Shown here: positions 6,816 through 14,569 of the stretch, one piece after another | How positions within the stretch are numbered: the first letter of the stretch is position 1 | Layout of the letters: every line of letters starts with the position of its first letter | DNA from: Chryseobacterium vaccae | GTDB taxonomy: Bacteria > Bacteroidota > Bacteroidia > Flavobacteriales > Weeksellaceae | Direction: 5' to 3' | Length of the DNA: 22,718 nt | Assembly: GCF_009602705.1 (NCBI RefSeq) | Contig: NZ_VSWH01000002.1 | Location: 1-22,718, forward strand | Made by a program: the position numbers and the translations under genes | Notes under the pieces: generated by a model | The model's database searches: none | Seen by the model: the letters and a program-made list of their open reading frames with translations, nothing else | What the model was told of the DNA's origin: nothing

Positions 6816-7982
6816 CTATGTCAAGTTTATAGACAAGGAAACAAAGAAGCTTGTTTCTCTGTCGTCGATTATCAGTTTATGATTGTTGGGATATATGAGG
6901 TTTAATCTTTTTTCAACATTCTTCACGCCAATTCCGCCTAAAACCGTGTTTTTTATAAAATTTTTCTCCTTATTATTTTCAATGGAAAAATAAAAAATAT
7001 TATTCACAATATGGATATTTATTTCTAAAAAATTATCACTGGCTGTCTGTAAACCATATTTAAATGCGTTTTCTATGAACGTAAAGCAGAGTAAGGGAGC
7101 AATTAATACATTCTGGATAGAATCTTCAACCGTAATATTTAAATCAATTTTTTTATCAGAAGAGTAGCGCATTCTTTCCAGTGAAAAATAATTCTGGATA
7201 AAATCCAATTCTTTTTGAAGGGAAACTTTCTCAGTATTAGATTCATATAAAGTATAGGCCATTAAATCTGAGATATTAATGATGACCTCCGGGGCATTAG
7301 GATCCTTTTTTACAACCAATCCATATAAATTATTGAGGGTATTAAAAAGAAAATGCGGATTGAGCTGGGCTTTTAGAAAATCTTTTTCAATATTAAGATT
7401 CTGAAGCTCCAATTCGGAAGTCTGTTTCTGAAAATAGATGGTCCGGTTAAAAAGTCTTGCAATATCAAACAGGATTTTGACAAAGAAAGGCGGCGAAAAT
7501 GAATAAATAACCAGGATGGCACTTCCAAAAACATTCTTGAAGGACAGCGCCTGTTTAAAGGGCATGGCTGCATTCCTGCTGATAATATTCTTGAGCGGCC
7601 CATCCAGGATATCAATATTCATATAATTTAAAAACCTGAATTGAAGATGATTGATGGTGAGCCAGGTATAAATAGAAAAAGGAAGACTGATGATGATCAG
7701 AAGGATTCCCCAGGTTCTGCTTTTAAATATTTGGGGAACAATGATATAAAAGAATATGTAAAAGACAACCATATTATTAATGGTTCCCCGCCCGGTTAAT
7801 AAAAGACTGGATTTAAAAGAAATTTTCAGCTCCAGCCAATAGTTTAGAAAAAGGAACGAAGAAAAGAATATCCACACAAAAGTATGGCATAAAATTCTGT
7901 TGACAGGGTTATAGAGTTTCTCAAAATTGAATTGCGCAATTTTTTCCAGAAACGGAGTCATACTTTTATAGGATGTCTGCAT
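6816..7982 (-). CDS. LytS/YehU-type membrane sensor histidine kinase
   Basis: A 388-residue kinase. The N-terminal half contains about four membrane segments (roughly residues 32-48, 68-84, 91-113 and 150-175) and little extracytoplasmic sequence. A coiled connector (190-203) leads to the His_kinase domain KAQLNPHFLFNTLNNLYGL with phospho-acceptor His210. The ATPase part has FTFIENAFKYG (N box, 300-310) and GGIGVKNVEKRL (G box, 349-360). It autophosphorylates and passes phosphate to the LytTR regulator encoded directly after it. It starts 4 bp after lanB ends, so sensor and modifying enzyme are co-expressed, as when a peptide product is sensed. The signal itself is unknown. An internal Met at residue 8 is an alternative start. 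Confidence 0.92.
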   Translation of the reverse strand: MQTSYKSMTPFLEKIAQFNFEKLYNPVNRILCHTFVWIFFSSFLFLNYWLELKISFKSSLLLTGRGTINNMVVFYIFFYIIVPQIFKSRTWGILLIIISLPFSIYTWLTINHLQFRFLNYMNIDILDGPLKNIISRNAAMPFKQALSFKNVFGSAILVIYSFSPPFFVKILFDIARLFNRTIYFQKQTSELELQNLNIEKDFLKAQLNPHFLFNTLNNLYGLVVKKDPNAPEVIINISDLMAYTLYESNTEKVSLQKELDFIQNYFSLERMRYSSDKKIDLNITVEDSIQNVLIAPLLCFTFIENAFKYGLQTASDNFLEINIHIVNNIFYFSIENNKEKNFIKNTVLGGIGVKNVEKRLNLIYPNNHKLIIDDRETSFFVSLSINLT

Positions 7983-7986
7983 ATCA

Positions 7987-10974
7987 TTACCTTGTTTGGC
8001 TTAAAATTCTACTATAATACCTGGACGCAAATGAATAGGTCATCAGTTCCAATGCTCTCTGCTCTGAAGAAAACCATCGATTAACACTCATATGAATATA
8101 ACTGGATAGATTTTCTCTGCAGAGCTTTAAGTTCTTTAGGTTCTTATTTCGAATATTAAATTCTTCTTCAAAATGAGAACTTGTAAAGAACGAATGCAGA
8201 TCTTCCTTTAAAATCCTATATTTTAAATTGATATGAGATTTTAATTCTGCAGAAAATTCCTGCAAAAATACACTTTCCATAGACTTACAGAAATCTAATT
8301 TTTCCTGTAACGAAAAATTGAATAAAGAAAGCCAGTGATCTACATTTTTTACAGAGGCAAATAACCGGATGTCTTCAAAGTGGGTAAAATGATCGTGAGA
8401 CAATAAGCTTAAAACCAGCAGGCTGTCGTAATAAAAGGCTGCTTCGGTGGCCTCCATGTATTCTGGAAAATACCGTTCAATTTCCCTGTGGTAAGAGTCT
8501 ATCTGCAGGTTCCATATTGTTTCCTGCTGAAGGTATGGATTTAATGCGGTGTAGACTCTTTGAAGAACCTCCGAATATAAACCGGTATTGATTAAATTGA
8601 CTCTAAATCTGATATGATAATGAGGATCGGTATATAAGATATAAAATGCAGACCTGATGATGTTATCTTTTATCAGCTCATCCAAAATAGGTTTCAGAAC
8701 TTCAGACAAAATATGATCTGAAAGAGCAGAGCTGCAGTATATTTTTAAATACAGCCATTCGCTCCCTGGTGCAAAGCTTCTTTGTAGAGCTGATGACTCC
8801 CTGCGAAATGAAGAAACCGGGTTTTTAAAATTCTTATTTTCCAATGGAAGAATAATCTGCTGGTTATAATTCTTTTCACCATCAACAGGAAGCAGCCATT
8901 CCGCCAGCTGCAGCATTTTATTATTTTTTAATTCGTCAATAAGTAAAGACAAATACGTGTCATTGGAAGTATCTAAGAAGAGCTCATTATCTCCCTGAAC
9001 CAATACAACATATTTGGAGACATTCCACGTTTTGAAAAACTTTTTTAGCTCAGCGAGGGGATCGGCAGCGTTTTTAATGAGGATAATATCACTTTCATGC
9101 AGCAGCCAGCAGGCACGGTGCAGGATAATATTTTTATAGGCTATGCGCGGAACAAATCTTTTTTTGGTTTTAGAATAGTTGATATCCAGATGAATATTAT
9201 CCTGCCCCTGAGATTGTAAGGCACACAGGAATTTATAATAAATATTTTCACTTTTATGAAAATTGTGAGCATTAGAGAGGCGGGGAATGACTCTTTTATT
9301 GAGTCTTCTGGATCTTAAAATAATTTCTTCTTTTTCTATTGAGATCAAAAGATCACTTAACAGGATCTGATGGGTATCTTCACTGCTGCTGCCTGCAAAA
9401 ATGGGAATTTCATATGCTGAGAACTTAGGCCTCCTGGCAATATTGGCGACTCTCTTTTCGGGAATGTAGATGACTTCAGCGAGTATGATATCAGGATTTT
9501 TCTCCTGTTCATTGTGGTGTATGTCCCTGCAGAGCGTTTCTATTTCCGGATTGAATAAAGAAAGTCTTCCCAGAATAGAATTAGCTCCGGAGTTTCCTAC
9601 ACTTTGTAAGAAGAAGCTTCCCTGGACAGGAGATCCTATAATGCTGAAGTTTTGATGGCTGACAGGATTTTCTTCTATTATTCCTAAATCGGAATGTTCT
9701 AAATGAACGGCCTGGTTTCCTCCTTTTTCAATTAAATCTAAAATAAAATCGGTATTGGAACTCCGGGCAGCCTTTTTATCGTCTTTATTTTTAGCTGCAA
9801 GACCTTCTATGAGAGGATTTACATGGAGGCTGCCTATTTTGGATGCTGCCGGAAATCCGATGCCAGATTCAGAGTCTAACACTTCCATAAGGGGAACTTC
9901 CCGTGACTCGTATCGGGTAGTGAAAGTACTTTTAAAGGTTTTCAGATCTTTATGCAGAGGGTTGGCAGAACCAAATTTGTGAAGTATGGCCACTGAAGTA
10001 TATATATTGCGGCGGGTTTTTTCATCCAGTTCAATTTTACCTTCAGGGGAATGATTGAGGTCCACATGGAAAAAGTGGGTTTTATCAATTCCCAGTTCTT
10101 TAACGGCGTATTTAAGTTCATTTATTTCAGAAACAGGCAGGTAATCCAGTGCTGTACCATCTAATAAGGCTATACAGTGCTCTATTTTGTTAAGAATGAA
10201 TAAATAGACTCCTGCTTCGGCAATATCATTTTTAATCAGCCTTTGGACGATATTTTTAATATTCTGAATATTGTCTTCTGTGAGGGTGAGCTGAATTTCA
10301 CTTACCAAAAACTGAATATCAATCAGCTCTTCCAGAAAATCTGAGATTTCATCATGGCTAAAGTCCGGAAGCAGCTGTTTTTTGATATCATCATAGCTGG
10401 TATATTGGGAAAATTCGGAAATACGTTCAAGATATTCATTGAAATCCAATGATATCATCTGGCATTTTTCTTCCCCGTTATGGTTGGTGAATTCCTGGTA
10501 CCTATACTGCCCGGAGGTTTTAAACAGGGTATTATTGACTTTATATTTCAGGTTTTTCCGGATCTTTTCATTGTTTTCAATGTGAGATTTGAATTCTCTT
10601 AAAAAATCCATATCAATCCTGGTTTTCCTGGAGGGAAGTATCGTTTCTTCCTGATCATCCTGTCCCAGATGCTTCAGAGCAATACCGGCCATGGTTCCAT
10701 AAGGGGTACACCTGGTGCTGGATCGGATGGCATATTTCTTTAGGGTATGGATGAGCTTGGGAATTCTGTCTGGTTTAAGCGTCTTCTCCCGATACTGGAT
10801 GATGGTGTGATATAGATCCGGAGAACTCCAATAGATGGAGGTGATGAACGTATCATCTTGTATCAGGCTGTCTACCACATCTTCTATATCCCTGGTTTCC
10901 CTGTTATTAAATAGTATATCATAAGAATATAAAGGCTTTCTTAATATATACCTATTGTATGTCTCATATTTCAT
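7987..10974 (-). CDS. Full-length class I lantibiotic dehydratase (LanB)
   Basis: A 995-residue enzyme that uses glutamyl-tRNA to glutamylate Ser/Thr of a precursor peptide and then eliminates glutamate to leave dehydroalanine/dehydrobutyrine. The N-terminal glutamylation part shows the LanB signature RSSTRCTPYG (84-93). The C-terminal elimination (SpaB_C-like) domain spans about 738-990 with DPHYHIRFR (783-791), YHREIERYFP (828-837), the AEAAF-type helix after it, and HMSVNR (961-966). His961 and the flanking Asn-Arg match the NisB elimination site. Both halves are present, unlike split Bacteroidota versions. It heads an operon with kinase and regulator and diverges from the four-copy peptide array, its best substrate candidate. 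No LanC cyclase is in the window and the peptides lack Cys. Confidence 0.93.
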   Translation of the reverse strand: MKYETYNRYILRKPLYSYDILFNNRETRDIEDVVDSLIQDDTFITSIYWSSPDLYHTIIQYREKTLKPDRIPKLIHTLKKYAIRSSTRCTPYGTMAGIALKHLGQDDQEETILPSRKTRIDMDFLREFKSHIENNEKIRKNLKYKVNNTLFKTSGQYRYQEFTNHNGEEKCQMISLDFNEYLERISEFSQYTSYDDIKKQLLPDFSHDEISDFLEELIDIQFLVSEIQLTLTEDNIQNIKNIVQRLIKNDIAEAGVYLFILNKIEHCIALLDGTALDYLPVSEINELKYAVKELGIDKTHFFHVDLNHSPEGKIELDEKTRRNIYTSVAILHKFGSANPLHKDLKTFKSTFTTRYESREVPLMEVLDSESGIGFPAASKIGSLHVNPLIEGLAAKNKDDKKAARSSNTDFILDLIEKGGNQAVHLEHSDLGIIEENPVSHQNFSIIGSPVQGSFFLQSVGNSGANSILGRLSLFNPEIETLCRDIHHNEQEKNPDIILAEVIYIPEKRVANIARRPKFSAYEIPIFAGSSSEDTHQILLSDLLISIEKEEIILRSRRLNKRVIPRLSNAHNFHKSENIYYKFLCALQSQGQDNIHLDINYSKTKKRFVPRIAYKNIILHRACWLLHESDIILIKNAADPLAELKKFFKTWNVSKYVVLVQGDNELFLDTSNDTYLSLLIDELKNNKMLQLAEWLLPVDGEKNYNQQIILPLENKNFKNPVSSFRRESSALQRSFAPGSEWLYLKIYCSSALSDHILSEVLKPILDELIKDNIIRSAFYILYTDPHYHIRFRVNLINTGLYSEVLQRVYTALNPYLQQETIWNLQIDSYHREIERYFPEYMEATEAAFYYDSLLVLSLLSHDHFTHFEDIRLFASVKNVDHWLSLFNFSLQEKLDFCKSMESVFLQEFSAELKSHINLKYRILKEDLHSFFTSSHFEEEFNIRNKNLKNLKLCRENLSSYIHMSVNRWFSSEQRALELMTYSFASRYYSRILSQTR

Positions 10975-10990
10975 AATTCCCGGCTTCTGA

Positions 10991-11058
10991 AGGGTATTTT
11001 AATTATCAGTACCCTAAACTTTGATCTTTTATAATAATGATTATCCTATAAAAATAGG
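10991..11058. promoter_or_regulatory. Candidate operator/structured elements in the lanB-peptide divergent region
   Basis: Two inverted repeats lie between the divergent genes. AGGGTA (10991-10996) and TACCCT (11010-11015) are separated by 13 bp and lie 17-41 bp upstream of the lanB start. CCTAT-AAAA-ATAGG lies at 11045-11058. Either could bind a regulator such as the LytTR protein, or fold in the lanB leader. I could not find a convincing TAnnTTTG box for lanB. Confidence 0.35.
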
Positions 11059-11095
11059 TTTTTATCCCAGAAAAAGCATGTTTGATCGAAAACAA

Positions 11096-11126
11096 TTTCA
11101 TTCCGTATAAAAGTGACATACTTTTG
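11096..11126 (+). promoter_or_regulatory. Promoter of the peptide array
   Basis: TACTTTTG (11119-11126) is an exact TAnnTTTG match. TTTC (11096-11099) lies exactly 19 bp upstream, one base off the TTTG consensus. Transcription would begin near 11133, leaving a leader of about 80 nt rich in A and C before the first peptide gene. The palindrome ACACGTGT (11144-11151) falls just inside the transcript start and may be an operator. Confidence 0.65.
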
Positions 11127-11211
11127 AAACATAAAATTAAAGCACACGTGTAAAAAGCCAGTTTTATTAACCAACAACAAAAAAATAAATTAACAATTAA
11201 AAACAAACATT

Positions 11212-11343
11212 ATGAACAACAAATTTGACAAGAAGTCTTTGACTGAAGCTTTAAAGACTGTAAGATTAGAAGAAAGACAAGAAATGATTAACCCGGCTGC
11301 TTCAGAAGCTGCAGATGCAATCAGCGTATCTTTCGATTCTTAA
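11212..11343 (+). CDS. RiPP precursor peptide, copy 1 (divergent leader)
   Basis: A 43-residue peptide. The leader part starts MNNKFDKKSLTEALKTVRLE (1-20), followed by ERQEMINPAASEAADA and the C-terminus ISVSFDS. Compared with copies 2-4 it differs at Asn2, Lys7, Lys8 and Arg18, all in the leader; residues 19-43 are identical. It has Ser at 31, 38, 40 and 43, acidic residues Glu32, Asp35 and Asp42, no cysteine and no Gly-Gly site. The gene is first in the array behind a good promoter and diverges from lanB, so it is probably a LanB substrate. The acidic residues could also serve ester/amide cross-linking by the ATP-grasp enzyme encoded downstream. I infer the leader/core boundary to lie around NPAA (27-30). 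Confidence 0.8.
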   Translation: MNNKFDKKSLTEALKTVRLEERQEMINPAASEAADAISVSFDS

Positions 11344-11393
11344 TCACCCCAATCAACAACAAAACAATTTAACAACAATTAAAAACAAACATT

Positions 11394-11525
11394 ATGAGCA
11401 ACAAATTTGACAACCAATCTTTAACAGAAGCATTAAAAACTGTAAAACTAGAAGAAAGACAAGAAATGATTAACCCGGCTGCTTCAGAAGCTGCAGATGC
11501 AATCAGCGTATCTTTCGATTCTTAA
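11394..11525 (+). CDS. RiPP precursor peptide, copy 2
   Basis: A 43-residue peptide beginning MSNKFDNQSLTEALKTVKLE, then ERQEMINPAASEAADA and ISVSFDS. Its coding sequence is identical to copy 3. The helical, amphipathic leader (LTEALKTVKLEERQEMI, 10-26) is a plausible ligand for the recognition-type domains of the downstream enzymes. The Ser-rich end (Ser31, 38, 40, 43) offers dehydration sites. No cysteine. Confidence 0.82.
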   Translation: MSNKFDNQSLTEALKTVKLEERQEMINPAASEAADAISVSFDS

Positions 11526-11577
11526 TCAACACCCCATTAACAATACAATAATTTAACAACAATTAAAAACAAACATT

Positions 11578-11709
11578 ATGAGCAACAAATTTGACAACCA
11601 ATCTTTAACAGAAGCATTAAAAACTGTAAAACTAGAAGAAAGACAAGAAATGATTAACCCGGCTGCTTCAGAAGCTGCAGATGCAATCAGCGTATCTTTC
11701 GATTCTTAA
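11578..11709 (+). CDS. RiPP precursor peptide, copy 3
   Basis: A 43-residue peptide identical in protein and coding DNA to copy 2, with its own spacer and ATG. Separate genes with identical products indicate gene dosage rather than diversification of the product. The spacer before it is the same as the one before copy 4 and shows no internal promoter box. Confidence 0.82.
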   Translation: MSNKFDNQSLTEALKTVKLEERQEMINPAASEAADAISVSFDS

Positions 11710-11761
11710 TCAACACCCCATTAACAATACAATAATTTAACAACAATTAAAAACAAACATT

Positions 11762-11893
11762 ATGAGCAACAAATTTGACAACCAATCTTTAACAGAAGCA
11801 TTAAAAACTGTAAAACTAGAAGAAAGACAAGAAATGATTAATCCGGCTGCTTCAGAAGCTGCAGATGCAATCAGCGTATCTTTCGATTCTTAA
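11762..11893 (+). CDS. RiPP precursor peptide, copy 4
   Basis: A 43-residue peptide with the same protein as copies 2 and 3; one silent difference (AAT for AAC at Asn27). It is the last copy in the array and is followed 26 bp later by a 12-bp perfect hairpin that separates the peptide genes from the long biosynthetic operon. Confidence 0.82.
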   Translation: MSNKFDNQSLTEALKTVKLEERQEMINPAASEAADAISVSFDS

Positions 11894-11919
11894 GAAGAAA
11901 CTTAGAATATTCTACCTAT

Positions 11920-11955
11920 TATATAGAGGAGGATGGAATATTTCTCCTCTATATA
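11920..11955 (+). terminator. Perfect 12-bp hairpin after the peptide array (attenuator or partial terminator)
   Basis: TATATAGAGGAG (11920-11931) and CTCCTCTATATA (11944-11955) are perfect inverted repeats around a 12-nt loop. No T-run follows, so it is more likely an RNA-stabilising, processing or leaky termination element than a full terminator. It would keep peptide mRNA abundant compared with the downstream enzyme genes, which have no obvious promoter of their own. Confidence 0.6.
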
Positions 11956-12231
11956 CTAAAAATAAATTAGTGTTTTGTGGATGCCACAAAGACCAGACTA
12001 ATTTATAAAAACCATGAAAATTCAAGCTAGAACATAGCCTAATGAACGCTTACCAATAGCTTTCATTAATAAAATGCAGGTTGATTTATGAAACACCTGC
12101 CCGTCAGAACCATATCAACACCCTCTTAAAAACCCACCAATAATTTCTTTTTTAAAAAAGGAGCTGCTTAACCAGTGCCTTGAAATAAAGAAGAGGGATA
12201 TATACCAATCATAAAATACCCTTCACCGAGT
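11956..12231 (+). other. Structured spacer with three further inverted repeats, no gene seen
   Basis: Following the 12-bp hairpin are: an outer stem ATAAATTAG/CTAATTTAT (11962-11970 with 11998-12006) enclosing an inner stem TTTGTGG-ATG-CCACAAA (11974-11990); TAATGAA/TTCATTA (12040-12046 with 12062-12068), extended inward by GCT/AGC across one mismatch; and GCAGGT/ACCTGC (12076-12081 with 12095-12100). CTTTTTTAAAAAAG at 12147-12160 is a palindrome. Open frames are under 10 codons. No TAnnTTTG box was found before 12232. Confidence 0.55.
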
Positions 12232-13293
12232 ATGAAAAAAATATGGAAAAAAGCAATGAAAATTTTAGGAATTCTGATACTTCTACTTGTTATGTTTTCA
12301 ATTTCAATAGGAATTTTCAACAGGAATTTTATAAAATCAAAAAAAGAGTACACAGATTATCTTAAAAAGAATAAAACAGATATCTCCTCTTTACAAAAAA
12401 TAGGAAACATAGATTTAAATATAGAAAAAGCGGATTTCTACCTGCTGGGAGAGAACCATGGAGTAAAAGACGTTCAGGAGTTAGATGAACAGTTCATTTT
12501 CTATTTAAACAAAAAATACGGGGTAACATACTATGTTGCAGAAATGAGCGAAAAACTAGCCGCTCAGCTGAACAAGTACCTTTCAAACGAAAAAGAAGAC
12601 CCTTCATTATTGAAAAAAACAGTCAGCGAGCTGGCTGAATATATACCACAACAATCAAGTATTGAATACTATGAAAAGTGGAGAAACATCAGAAATTATA
12701 ACCTGTCCCAAAATGAAGGGGCTAAAATAAAAGTAATAGGCGTAGACGTTCCTAATCCTGAAATAACCAGCGGAAGAGATTCAATACTGTATCATAATTT
12801 CACTAAGGTATATGATACGATAAAAAATAAAGAAAATGCCAGGTTTTATGGTTTATTCGGGCACGCTCATATTTTACAGGACAAGCTGTCCGGCGATACC
12901 CAGCCATTCGCCTACAGATTAAAGGAGAAAAAGCTTAAGGTAATAAGCATAGCAACGTACGCTATAGATAGTTATACTTACCTGCCAGATGGCGAAGACT
13001 ATCCAAAAGTACCCAATGAAAAAAGCAATTGGTTCAATCTGAACGGGCCTTTGTTCTATCTCTACGGAGTTAATGATTTAATACAATCATCAGACTCGGA
13101 AAGAGTAGCTCTGTTCAAGCTAAATAATACGAACAGCCCTTATTCCTCAGATACCAAGCTGATTAGCATCAGAAATTTACTAGGAAAAAATATAAAGCCA
13201 TATAGTCCTGATGAAAACACTTTAAACTTCATTCAGTACACTGTTTTAATTAAAAAATCGGAATCATTAACCCCACTAAAAAGATTACCATGA
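12232..13293 (+). CDS. Membrane-anchored EreA/ChaN-like protein
   Basis: A 353-residue protein with one N-terminal membrane segment (residues 10-29) after a basic start, so the body probably faces the periplasm. LLGENHG (71-77), the acidic stretch after it, GVDVPN (170-175) and GHAHI (210-214) match the histidine/glutamate motif layout of the erythromycin-esterase/ChaN/TraB (EreA-like) superfamily. The substrate is unknown; erythromycin hydrolysis should not be assumed. It is the first gene of the long operon and its stop overlaps the next start (ATGA). In this context it might protect the producer from, or process, the peptide product; that is speculation. The start at 12232 gives a normal signal-anchor. 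Confidence 0.6.
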   Translation: MKKIWKKAMKILGILILLLVMFSISIGIFNRNFIKSKKEYTDYLKKNKTDISSLQKIGNIDLNIEKADFYLLGENHGVKDVQELDEQFIFYLNKKYGVTYYVAEMSEKLAAQLNKYLSNEKEDPSLLKKTVSELAEYIPQQSSIEYYEKWRNIRNYNLSQNEGAKIKVIGVDVPNPEITSGRDSILYHNFTKVYDTIKNKENARFYGLFGHAHILQDKLSGDTQPFAYRLKEKKLKVISIATYAIDSYTYLPDGEDYPKVPNEKSNWFNLNGPLFYLYGVNDLIQSSDSERVALFKLNNTNSPYSSDTKLISIRNLLGKNIKPYSPDENTLNFIQYTVLIKKSESLTPLKRLP

Positions 13294-14054
13294 AAAATAA
13301 AGCATTATTCATCATATCATTATTCCTGAGTGCAACCATGTACTCGCAAAAAGAAGAGAAGTTTTTAAATGTAGATTATAAGGTTCAGTTAGACGTAAAT
13401 CCGGAAGATCTGCTGAAAACCGTTCCTTCCAATGTAAGATCTCAGGTAGAGGCAAGCCTCCGGGAGGAATTATCAAAAGGCGTTTTTGCAGATTATACTT
13501 TGAAAGCTAATAACAACGCATCTGTTTTTGAATATAAAGGCAAAATTGATAACTCCCAGTCTATGACATCATTTATCCTGAAGGAGTTAGAGAGAAGAGA
13601 TAAATATCCCTATGTGAAAGATTTTTCTAAAAACACCTATACAAAAGGGTATGATCTGGCCAATAAAATATTCTATGTGAAGGAAAACCTTCCTAAAATA
13701 AACTGGATTATCGCTAAAGAAGAATCCGAACCTATCCTGGGATTAAAAACAATTGAAGCAAAAGGAAAATTAGATTCCATAGACCTTCATGTATGGTACG
13801 CTCCGGATATTCAATATAAAGACGGGCCTTTCCAGCAAGGCGGATTACCCGGGCTCATTGTAAAATCAGAGTTTTATGTGGGAGACATTAAAATGATTGT
13901 GGCAGCAACCCATATCGAGGTCATCAATAAACCTCTGGAAATTACAGCGCCAAAAGCCAAGAAATACTATTCTAAAGTAGAATTCGAGGAACAAAAGAAA
14001 AAATTCGAAGCCAGACAGAGAGAATATGCGTCTTCGGGGGTAGATAAAGATTAG
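13290..14054 (+). CDS. GLPGLI family exported protein
   Basis: A 254-residue protein with an N-terminal signal peptide (cut near MYSQ, 17-20). Its family-defining motif GLPGLI is at 185-190 inside GPFQQGGLPGLIVKSEFY. This family is restricted to Bacteroidota; its biochemical role is unknown, and its genes often accompany TonB-receptor-like barrels of the type found at position 1 of this window. Here it sits inside a biosynthetic operon, overlapping the upstream gene by 4 bp and followed 2 bp later by the phosphopantetheinyl transferase. It may act in export, envelope interaction or self-protection for the product. Confidence 0.88.
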   Translation: MKNKALFIISLFLSATMYSQKEEKFLNVDYKVQLDVNPEDLLKTVPSNVRSQVEASLREELSKGVFADYTLKANNNASVFEYKGKIDNSQSMTSFILKELERRDKYPYVKDFSKNTYTKGYDLANKIFYVKENLPKINWIIAKEESEPILGLKTIEAKGKLDSIDLHVWYAPDIQYKDGPFQQGGLPGLIVKSEFYVGDIKMIVAATHIEVINKPLEITAPKAKKYYSKVEFEEQKKKFEARQREYASSGVDKD

Positions 14055-14056
14055 CC

Positions 14057-14530
14057 ATGGAATTCAACATTACAAAAATAAACTCTGTAGCGCATCTGCC
14101 CCACTTTATAAGGGAAGAAGACAGAAGAAATTTATGTACTGTAAGAAATAAATACGGAAAAGAGATAGATCCCAATAATCAGTTTTTTATCTCGTCTTCA
14201 GACAGTTCCACACTGAAGGTTTCCGTAATGAGCAAAAAGCCTATAGGAATAGATATAGAGACGGAGAGAGTCATTAATCCTAAAAGCTATGATTTTTTTC
14301 TCAATCAGAAAGAGAAAGATATGCTGAAAGCTTCTGAACATGAAAACATTCCGCTACTGCTGTGGATGATCAAAGAAAGTTTTTTGAAGCTGCTGGGAAC
14401 AGGTTTACACATCCATCCCAAAAAAATAACAATTAGTCAAAAGAGAATATTGATCAATGACCTATCCATCAGATGTAAAATACAAATTTTCAAATACCAG
14501 CATTTTTACATCACGATTTTAGAAGCATAG
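14057..14530 (+). CDS. 4'-phosphopantetheinyl transferase
   Basis: Activates carrier proteins by moving phosphopantetheine from CoA onto a serine; its partner is surely the acyl carrier protein at 16706, probably at Ser43. The 157-residue chain has the metal-binding motif GIDIE (74-78) and the downstream WMIKESFLKLLGTGL (122-136), which contains the conserved W-x-x-KE-x-x-x-K pattern of Sfp-superfamily enzymes. It is shorter than Sfp and lacks most of the N-terminal half, as in small single-domain-like versions of these clusters. The start is 2 bp after the GLPGLI gene. A dedicated transferase in the operon suggests that the ACP is not served by housekeeping AcpS. Confidence 0.9.
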   Translation: MEFNITKINSVAHLPHFIREEDRRNLCTVRNKYGKEIDPNNQFFISSSDSSTLKVSVMSKKPIGIDIETERVINPKSYDFFLNQKEKDMLKASEHENIPLLLWMIKESFLKLLGTGLHIHPKKITISQKRILINDLSIRCKIQIFKYQHFYITILEA

Positions 14531-14569
14531 CATTGATAATCATTGTATAACATTTTTATAAGAAATAAA

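Larger units (their letters stand above)
11164..11893 (+). repeat. Four-unit tandem array (182/184/184-bp steps) of peptide genes
   Basis: The start codons lie at 11212, 11394, 11578 and 11762, so the steps are 182, 184 and 184 bp. Each unit has a spacer of about 50 bp ending in TTAAAAACAAACATT plus a 132-bp gene. Units 3 and 4 are identical except for one silent change (AAC to AAT at 11840); the coding parts of units 2 and 3 are identical. Unit 1 is the divergent one, in its first third only. This is recent duplication or gene conversion. Confidence 0.95.

Noticed and set aside
11006..11206. 66-codon minus-strand ORF opposite the peptide-array leader
   Set aside because: Overlaps the clear promoter and leader of the array; low-complexity Ile/Leu/Phe protein from AT-rich DNA, no family resemblance.
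11164..11893. CRISPR array or satellite repeat
   Set aside because: Repeat units are 182-184 bp and each holds an intact 43-codon gene; repeats are far too long and there are no variable spacers.
7987..11893. Calling the locus a lanthipeptide cluster
   Set aside because: No cysteine in any candidate peptide and no LanC in the window; LanB alone shows dehydration, not ring formation.
12168..12353. 61-codon minus-strand ORF over the start of the EreA/ChaN-like gene
   Set aside because: Antisense to a well-supported signal-anchor region and without recognisable content.
12232..13293. Erythromycin-resistance esterase
   Set aside because: Only superfamily motifs (GENHG, GHAH) are shared; the membrane anchor and operon context do not support a macrolide-specific role.
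14543..14569. TTG start extending the FabZ-like protein by nine residues
   Set aside because: The extension has no family similarity; ATG 14570 with an A-rich leader gives the normal FabZ N-terminus.
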